Assembly (NCBI RefSeq): GCF_002494345.1
Contig: NZ_NXNI01000001.1
Location: 620,001-684,000, forward strand
DNA: 64,000 nt
Direction: 5' to 3'
Source: Natrinema ejinorense
GTDB lineage: Archaea > Halobacteriota > Halobacteria > Halobacteriales > Natrialbaceae
Of the stretch, positions 59,624-64,000 are shown in pieces. The notes below the pieces were generated by a model. That model worked only from the letters and a program-made list of their open reading frames with translations. It was not told the origin of the DNA and did not search any database. The stretch's first letter is position 1, and the number at the start of each line of letters is the position of its first letter. The position numbers and the translations under genes were made by a program.

Positions 59624-60745
59624 TTACTCCTCGAGTTCGAGGACCGTCGGCCGCTCGAGTTCACGGTCGCGGCCGACTGCCTCGACGGTCGTCGTCGGCC
59701 AGCGGTCCGTCGCCGTCAGGAACTCGATTTCGTCGTCGGTGACCAGTGCGGTGTCCTCGCTTTTCGCCCCCTGAACGGACGGATTCCACGCGTAGGCCAT
59801 CGGCGATTCGACCGGCGCGTCGTGGTCGGGCGTCGCGATCCACTCGCGTCCGGCGAAGCCGGCAGCGCCGCCCTGATGGTGATGTTCCCACTCGCCGTCG
59901 TAGCCGACCGCGTCGTAGGCGTTCTGGATCGCGGCGAACACGTCGCCAGCGGTTTCGCCGTCGGCCCCACTGCCGCCGCTCGTGGCGGCCGCCTGGGTCG
60001 CCGCCAGCGCCGTCGTCTCCACGCGAGCGGCGGCCTCGTGGCGCTCCTCGAGCCACGATGGCGGATCGAAGGCGACGGTCCGAGTACAACTCGCGTGGAG
60101 GCCGGCCCGCTGGGTGGTCACGGAGACGAGCGCGTAGTCGCCGAGTTCGGCTTCGGTCGGCGTGTAGTGACGATACTGCTGGACCCGCTTTGCACCCCCC
60201 ACGAGCACGACGGGCGTTTCGATGTTCCGCGCCGAGAGGGCGACTCGAAGCGCCGACGCGACCTCGTGTTCGGTATCCTCGGGGCGCAGTTCCCGACAGA
60301 CTGACTCGACGGCGGACGCCGTCTGCCCGCCGAGTTCGCGGTATCGCTCGCGGTCGCGGTCGGTCAACGGCTGGCGCAGTGACGTCGGGTCGATGCGCGT
60401 GAACCCCGGAATCGAGACGTCGGCCACGGCCCGGTCGTCGCCGTCGACGTGCGCTGCGATCGCTTCCTCGAGCGACGATGCGTGCCAGGGAACCTCCACG
60501 ATCGAAACCTCGCTCGCCTCGAGATCGGGGAGCTCCTCCGCGACGAGCCGGTCGGCTTCGATGTTGTCCGTCACGAGGGACACCTCGTCCCCGTCGTACC
60601 CCACGGCAGCGACGCCGGTATCGGCTTCGCGGTCGACGACGTTGCTCCCGCCCGTGAACCACGCAAACGAGTTGGGCCGGGCGAGCCAGATCGAATCGAG
60701 GTCGTGGGACTCGAGGGCAGCCTCGAGTCGCTCGCGTTTGTCCAT
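59624..60745 (-). CDS. M24-family aminopeptidase (Xaa-Pro peptidase-like)
   Basis: A 373-residue pita-bread-fold protein. The N-terminal creatinase-like domain starts LEAALESHDLDSIWLARPNS; the C-terminal half has the M24 fold. Canonical metal ligands are only partly visible (HHHQGGAAGF and HASCTRTVAF in place of the usual DxG...D), so it may be a divergent or inactive member. It is convergent with the wHTH gene. Confidence 0.8.
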   Translation of the reverse strand: MDKRERLEAALESHDLDSIWLARPNSFAWFTGGSNVVDREADTGVAAVGYDGDEVSLVTDNIEADRLVAEELPDLEASEVSIVEVPWHASSLEEAIAAHVDGDDRAVADVSIPGFTRIDPTSLRQPLTDRDRERYRELGGQTASAVESVCRELRPEDTEHEVASALRVALSARNIETPVVLVGGAKRVQQYRHYTPTEAELGDYALVSVTTQRAGLHASCTRTVAFDPPSWLEERHEAAARVETTALAATQAAATSGGSGADGETAGDVFAAIQNAYDAVGYDGEWEHHHQGGAAGFAGREWIATPDHDAPVESPMAYAWNPSVQGAKSEDTALVTDDEIEFLTATDRWPTTTVEAVGRDRELERPTVLELEE

Positions 60746-60867
60746 GTCGGGTTCTGGCGAGGATCGTTCTTGAATCCGGCGAACGCTTCTTTGGTGGCCA
60801 ACCGAAGCGGGCTGTCAGGACGTGGACGAACCCATGGCCCTGTCGAACCCGATCGGCTTCCGCCCCG

Positions 60868-61416
60868 TTAGCGCTCGAGTCGCCGTTCGATCGGCCGGTC
60901 GTGGAGGTCGACCGTCGCGGCAAAGACTGTTCCGAGGACGACGCCGAACAGGGCGTGACCGAGCAGGCTGCCGGCAGCGGTCGTGGGAAACTGCTCGGTG
61001 CTACCCCCGACTGCGGTCGCCCAGACGGGGAGGACGAGCAACGGGAGAACCGCCCAGACTGCGATCCCGTAGACGAGACCGGCACCGGTCATCCGGGAGG
61101 GGACGCCGGTTCGAGAGAGCGCATCGGTTTCGACGTCGGTCCACAACACGCCGAGGACCGATGGGCGCGTGACGAGGAAGCCGAACACGAGTCAGAGGAC
61201 GATTCCGTGAGCGACGTGGATCGCCCAGCCGAGGGGACCGGCTGGCTCGAGGCCGTAGATCGCGGGGATCGCGGCCTCGAGGACGTCCGGCTCGAGGAGC
61301 ACCATGACGATCCCGAACGCGATCGCGCCGACCGCGCCACCGAGCGCGCCGCCGACGAGCCAGCCGGCAGGGCCACTCACTCCGAACGCGGCTGCGGTGT
61401 CGGATTCGCCACTCAT
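60868..61416 (-). pseudogene. Membrane-protein gene with an in-frame TGA
   Basis: Starting at the ATG at 61416 the frame gives about 74 residues with hydrophobic helices (GWLVGGALGGAVGAIAFGIV, AIHVAHGIVL). It then meets TGA at 61194-61192 and continues in the same frame as LVFGFLVTRPSVLG and two more helices to RPIERRLER at 60868. One stop codon splits one four-helix protein of about 182 residues. A GGA to TGA change would explain it, since Gly fits this helix. The family is an unnamed haloarchaeal membrane protein. Confidence 0.7.
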
Positions 61417-61536
61417 CGTCGGACGGCTACCACGAAGGAGTCCAAAAGCGTTGGTGGGGTCAGCGATTCGGTATCTCGGCTCCGGGTGACAGTTCCGAGC
61501 CCGAGCATTGTAGTGGCTCGCTCGCGAAGCAATCCC

Positions 61537-62082
61537 GTGGAGTACGAACTGCTCGCGTGGCCGCCCGACGGACCCAAACTCCGACTCGACCACGAACGGT
61601 TCAGCTACGCCGGCAAGTTCGTCATGACGAACACCGGCAAGGCGGTCGCCCGCGCCGACGACGGCCGGCTCGTCGGGGCCGTCGCGTTCAACGAGGATCG
61701 CACCGACGGCGACGTGCTGTGGCTTCGCTACGTGACCGTCGACCGCGACCGCCGCGGCGAGGGGATCGGCCCTGCGCTCTGCCGGCGAGTGCGGGATCGC
61801 GCCCTCGAGCGCGGCTACGACCGACTCCGGATCGCCGTCAACAACCCCTACGCCTACGAGGCGCTCTATCGGACGGGATTTGTCTACACCGGCGAGACGA
61901 CGGGTATCGCCGAACTGATCCTCGAGTATCCGACGTCGACCGACGAGCCACGGTGGGACGAACGGGACCGGTATCAGGCGGGTCTCGACGAGTTTCGCGA
62001 CCGCGACCTCTCCGAGGCGGAGGAGACCTTCCTTCGCTCCCGGCGCGAGGCCGAGCCCCCCGCCCTCGAGTCCGGCGAGTAG
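61537..62082 (+). CDS. GNAT-family N-acetyltransferase
   Basis: A protein of about 181 residues. The acetyl-CoA-binding segment LRYVTVDRDRRGEGIGPALC contains the RRGEGIG motif A, followed by LRIAVNNPYAYEALYRTGF (motif B). Typical of haloarchaeal GNAT proteins that begin with an xEYELLAWPPDGP stretch, for which the GTG at 61537 is the best start; a GTG at 61513 is an alternative. The C-terminal 35 residues are acidic. Substrate unknown. Confidence 0.85.
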   Translation: MEYELLAWPPDGPKLRLDHERFSYAGKFVMTNTGKAVARADDGRLVGAVAFNEDRTDGDVLWLRYVTVDRDRRGEGIGPALCRRVRDRALERGYDRLRIAVNNPYAYEALYRTGFVYTGETTGIAELILEYPTSTDEPRWDERDRYQAGLDEFRDRDLSEAEETFLRSRREAEPPALESGE

Positions 62083-62161
62083 CGATCTCGGCTTCGCCGT
62101 CGACTGCTCCGCGTTGTGTTCAAGCACCCGATTCAACTCGCTCGGGGGCGAACGCGATGGT

Positions 62162-62674
62162 ATGGTCGATGAGCCACTCGACAATCTCGACCGCCGTATC
62201 CTGCACTTGCTCCAGGTGGACGCCCGCGGTGCCAGCGACACGGCCATCGCCGACGAAACCGACGTCACAGGGACGACGATCAACAATCGGATCACGCAAC
62301 TGGAGGAGAAGGGCGTCATTCTCGGCTACAATCCCGAGATCAATTACGAGGCCGCGGGGTATCCGATGCGCGTCCTCTTCATTTGCTCGACCGACCTCTC
62401 CCGGCGGTCGGAAATGGCGGAGCAGGCACTCGAGGTGCGGGGCGTCGTCAACGTCCGGGAGATGTTGTCCGGCGAGGAGAACCTCCACGTGGAGGTAGTG
62501 GCCGAAGCGACGACGGACATCAAGCAAAGCACCGAACAGTTAGACGAGCTGGGGCTACAGCTCGTGAGCAGCAACATCCTGGCGGAGGAACACGTCCAAC
62601 CGTGGAATCACTTCCACCAGGAACTCGTCGGCGAGCCCGACGCGCTCTCGGACCGCGAGTCCACCGAAGAGTAG
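62162..62674 (+). CDS. Lrp/AsnC-family transcriptional regulator
   Basis: A 170-residue regulator. The HTH (LDNLDRRILHLLQVDAR, then SDTAIADETDVTGTTINNRI) has Lrp/AsnC character, followed by an effector-binding ferredoxin-like domain (EVRGVVNVREMLSGEENLHVEVVA). The C-terminal 30 residues are an extension beyond the usual 150. The ATG at 62162 is chosen. It probably controls amino-acid or central metabolism; no operator is evident. Confidence 0.85.
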   Translation: MVDEPLDNLDRRILHLLQVDARGASDTAIADETDVTGTTINNRITQLEEKGVILGYNPEINYEAAGYPMRVLFICSTDLSRRSEMAEQALEVRGVVNVREMLSGEENLHVEVVAEATTDIKQSTEQLDELGLQLVSSNILAEEHVQPWNHFHQELVGEPDALSDRESTEE

Positions 62675-62814
62675 CCATCGAAGCCGATATTGATTGGAGT
62701 ATTGAACTGTTACCGGCGAGTCTCCGGCCGAATCGCCCCCGTTCGCTTGAAAAAACCAATCGGCCAGCGGTCTCTCCACAGGATTGTAAAGTATGCAAAG
62801 TTATCGCAAAAAAG

Positions 62815-62823
62815 AGGTTAAGA
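62815..62823 (+). promoter_or_regulatory. Promoter of the ArsR-like gene
   Basis: The sequence gaggttaag is centred about 28 nt before the ATG at 62847, supporting that start for a leaderless transcript. Confidence 0.45.
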
Positions 62824-62846
62824 GGGGCGAGACCAATCGATACGTG

Positions 62847-63203
62847 ATGGCAGGACCGCATACGTCACGACTGACCGAAACGTTCGATCTTTTGTCGCAT
62901 CCCTACCGGCGCTACGTGCTATACTATCTCACGAGAGAATCCGAGGCGGTCGGGATCGACACCCTCGCAGCCGTGATCGCCAACTGGGACGGTGACGGGA
63001 CGATGACGGCTCCCGGGAGCGGTCACGGAGACGTCGAGACCGCGCTCCGTCACACGCACCTCCCGAAACTCGCCGACGCCGGCATCGTACTGTTCGGCGC
63101 GAACGCGGACGCGATCGAGTTCAGGGCAACGGACAGGTTCGACCGGTTTCTCGAGGAGACGGCACGTCTCGACGGCTACGTGCAAACCGCCACCAGCGAG
63201 TGA
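62847..63203 (+). CDS. Haloarchaeal winged-helix protein (DUF7344-like)
   Basis: A 118-residue protein. It opens with LTETFDLLSHPYRRYVLYYL, the first helices of the ArsR-like fold used by many haloarchaeal regulators, then DTLAAVIANWDGDG and a helix-wing part HTHLPKLADAGIVLF. Similar proteins pair with HalOD1-domain genes, and one lies directly next to it on the other strand. No effector-binding cysteines. Confidence 0.8.
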   Translation: MAGPHTSRLTETFDLLSHPYRRYVLYYLTRESEAVGIDTLAAVIANWDGDGTMTAPGSGHGDVETALRHTHLPKLADAGIVLFGANADAIEFRATDRFDRFLEETARLDGYVQTATSE

Positions 63204-63235
63204 CTGTGAGAAGCGCACGCGGTCGACTGGATCGT

Positions 63236-63511
63236 TCAATCGTAGCGGATCGTCAATCCATCCTCGGTGATTCGAATCCCGTAATCGGCGATCGAAAACG
63301 AAATAACGAGCCGACTGTCGGCGGTAACGAGCGCATCGAGTGCTTCGGGATCGACGTAATCGTAGAGGGTGTTGTCCAGTGTCGTCGAGAGGTCGGCCGG
63401 TGTAACCTCTTCTAAGGACGCGATCGCTCCGATGATAGCCATACTCGGCTCGGTGGTCGCCCAATCGTAGTGATGGTGGACGGTCTCGGAGTAGGTAGAG
63501 CAGTCACCCAT
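63236..63511 (-). CDS. HalOD1 output-domain protein
   Basis: A 91-residue single-domain protein of the HalOD1 family, common in halophilic archaea and proposed to be a signalling output module. It has HHHYDWATTEPSMAIIGAIA, LYDYVDPEALDALV and a C-terminal ISFSIADYGIRITEDG strand pair. The ATG at 63511 is chosen, 27 nt after a TATA-like box. It is convergent with the wHTH gene, 32 bp apart. Confidence 0.82.
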   Translation of the reverse strand: MGDCSTYSETVHHHYDWATTEPSMAIIGAIASLEEVTPADLSTTLDNTLYDYVDPEALDALVTADSRLVISFSIADYGIRITEDGLTIRYD

Positions 63512-63532
63512 AGCCACCAGTAGCGCTGAGTT

Positions 63533-63543
63533 CGCTTATAATT
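63533..63543 (-). promoter_or_regulatory. Promoter of the HalOD1 gene
   Basis: The minus strand reads caattataagc, centred about 27 nt before the ATG at 63511. Confidence 0.5.
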
Positions 63544-63724
63544 GCCGTGCCGTGTGAACGAAAGCGACCCCCGCTTGGACGGTCGCTGCCGCTGTGGGGT
63601 CGCCAGTTCCGTCGCCGGGGGTCCGGAAGGGTGAGGACGGTTCGCTCGCTGACCGAACGCGGATCCACGGGGATGCCGACTGCGAAGCCAACGATTCAAA
63701 TCCCAGTCCGCCTAACTGCCGCCA

Positions 63725-64000
63725 ATGGGAAACGCTGCACTTCGGGACATCGCCGTCATCGAGGACATCCCCTTCGCGGACATCGAGGGCGTCGTCGCCG
63801 TCGACGCACACAACTGGCTCTATCGATACCTGACGACGACGGTCAAGTGGACCGACAGCGGCACGTACACGACCGGCGACGGAACCGAGGTCGCCAACCT
63901 CGTCGGGATCGTCCAGGGACTCCCCAAGTTCTTCGAACACGACATCACGCCGGTGATGGTCTTCGACGGCGGTCCCTCGGAGCTCAAAGACGACGAGATC
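63725..64000 (+). CDS. fen: Flap endonuclease 1, 5' part
   Basis: The first 92 codons of FEN1, cut by the window end. FEN1 removes 5' flaps during Okazaki fragment maturation and repair. The start [17 protein letters not shown] and the N-terminal metal site segment [14 protein letters not shown] (with the first Asp) are typical; [13 protein letters not shown] carries a second Asp. The protein normally ends with a PCNA-binding box, which lies beyond the window. Confidence 0.93.
   Translation, partial: MGNAALRDIAVIEDIPFADIEGVVAVDAHNWLYRYLTTTVKWTDSGTYTTGDGTEVANLVGIVQGLPKFFEHDITPVMVFDGGPSELKDDEI

Noticed and set aside
61192-61194. Selenocysteine or pyrrolysine reading of the in-frame stop
   Set aside because: The codon is TGA, haloarchaea are not known to have selenocysteine machinery, and pyrrolysine uses TAG. 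The local sequence favours Gly.

Overview
The window is chromosomal DNA from a halophilic archaeon, most likely of the Natrialbaceae. The proteins are very acidic, the DNA is GC-rich, many genes have a TATA/BRE element 27-30 nt before the start codon (leaderless transcription), several exported proteins carry Tat lipoprotein signals, the tRNA-Gln(UUG) gene has an intron, and the complex I operon lacks nuoEFG. One protein, an 887-residue Argonaute, closely resembles the Natronobacterium gregoryi Argonaute (NgAgo) as I remember it.

Layout. (1) 1-14.7 kb is a surface-glycan neighbourhood: two Tat lipoproteins with a polysaccharide-deacetylase fold (the second has lost catalytic residues), two family-2 glycosyltransferases, a flippase, a secreted beta-helix protein, an M14-like peptidase with a PKD domain, an alkaline-phosphatase-superfamily enzyme, a Bat-type regulator and a phosphoglucosamine mutase. 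(2) 15039-39840 is an integrated element of about 24.8 kb in the 3' end of tRNA-Gln, bounded by a 19-bp direct repeat. It carries a tyrosine integrase near its left end, an IS5-group element nested in an IS6-family element, small winged-helix proteins, a CoiA-like protein, a DUF2797/GIY-YIG-like protein plus long Argonaute operon, and a complete class 2 DISARM operon (drmMII-drmE-drmA-drmB-drmC) transcribed divergently from the Argonaute operon. Its right end holds small genes and the frameshifted tail of an older integrase. (3) 39.8-45.5 kb contains the intron-bearing tRNA-Gln, short palindromic repeats, an HNH endonuclease, ribH with an aminotransferase, a DUF4097 lipoprotein, purK (with an in-frame palindromic insertion) and purE. 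(4) 45.8-56.3 kb is the complex I operon nuoABCDHIJJKLMN. (5) 56.4-64 kb holds a DHH phosphoesterase, a CBS-ParB protein, regulators, an M24 peptidase, a membrane-protein gene with an in-frame stop, a GNAT acetyltransferase, an Lrp/AsnC regulator, a HalOD1 protein and the start of fen1.

The outstanding feature is the composite defence element: an Argonaute operon and a DISARM operon share a 225-bp divergent promoter region on one tRNA-targeted mobile element. DISARM is a known methylation-linked anti-phage system. The Argonaute would add nucleic-acid-guided interference, and the DUF2797 protein (possible nuclease fold, PIP-like N-terminus) and the CoiA-like protein are candidate accessory factors. 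Functional cooperation is inference.
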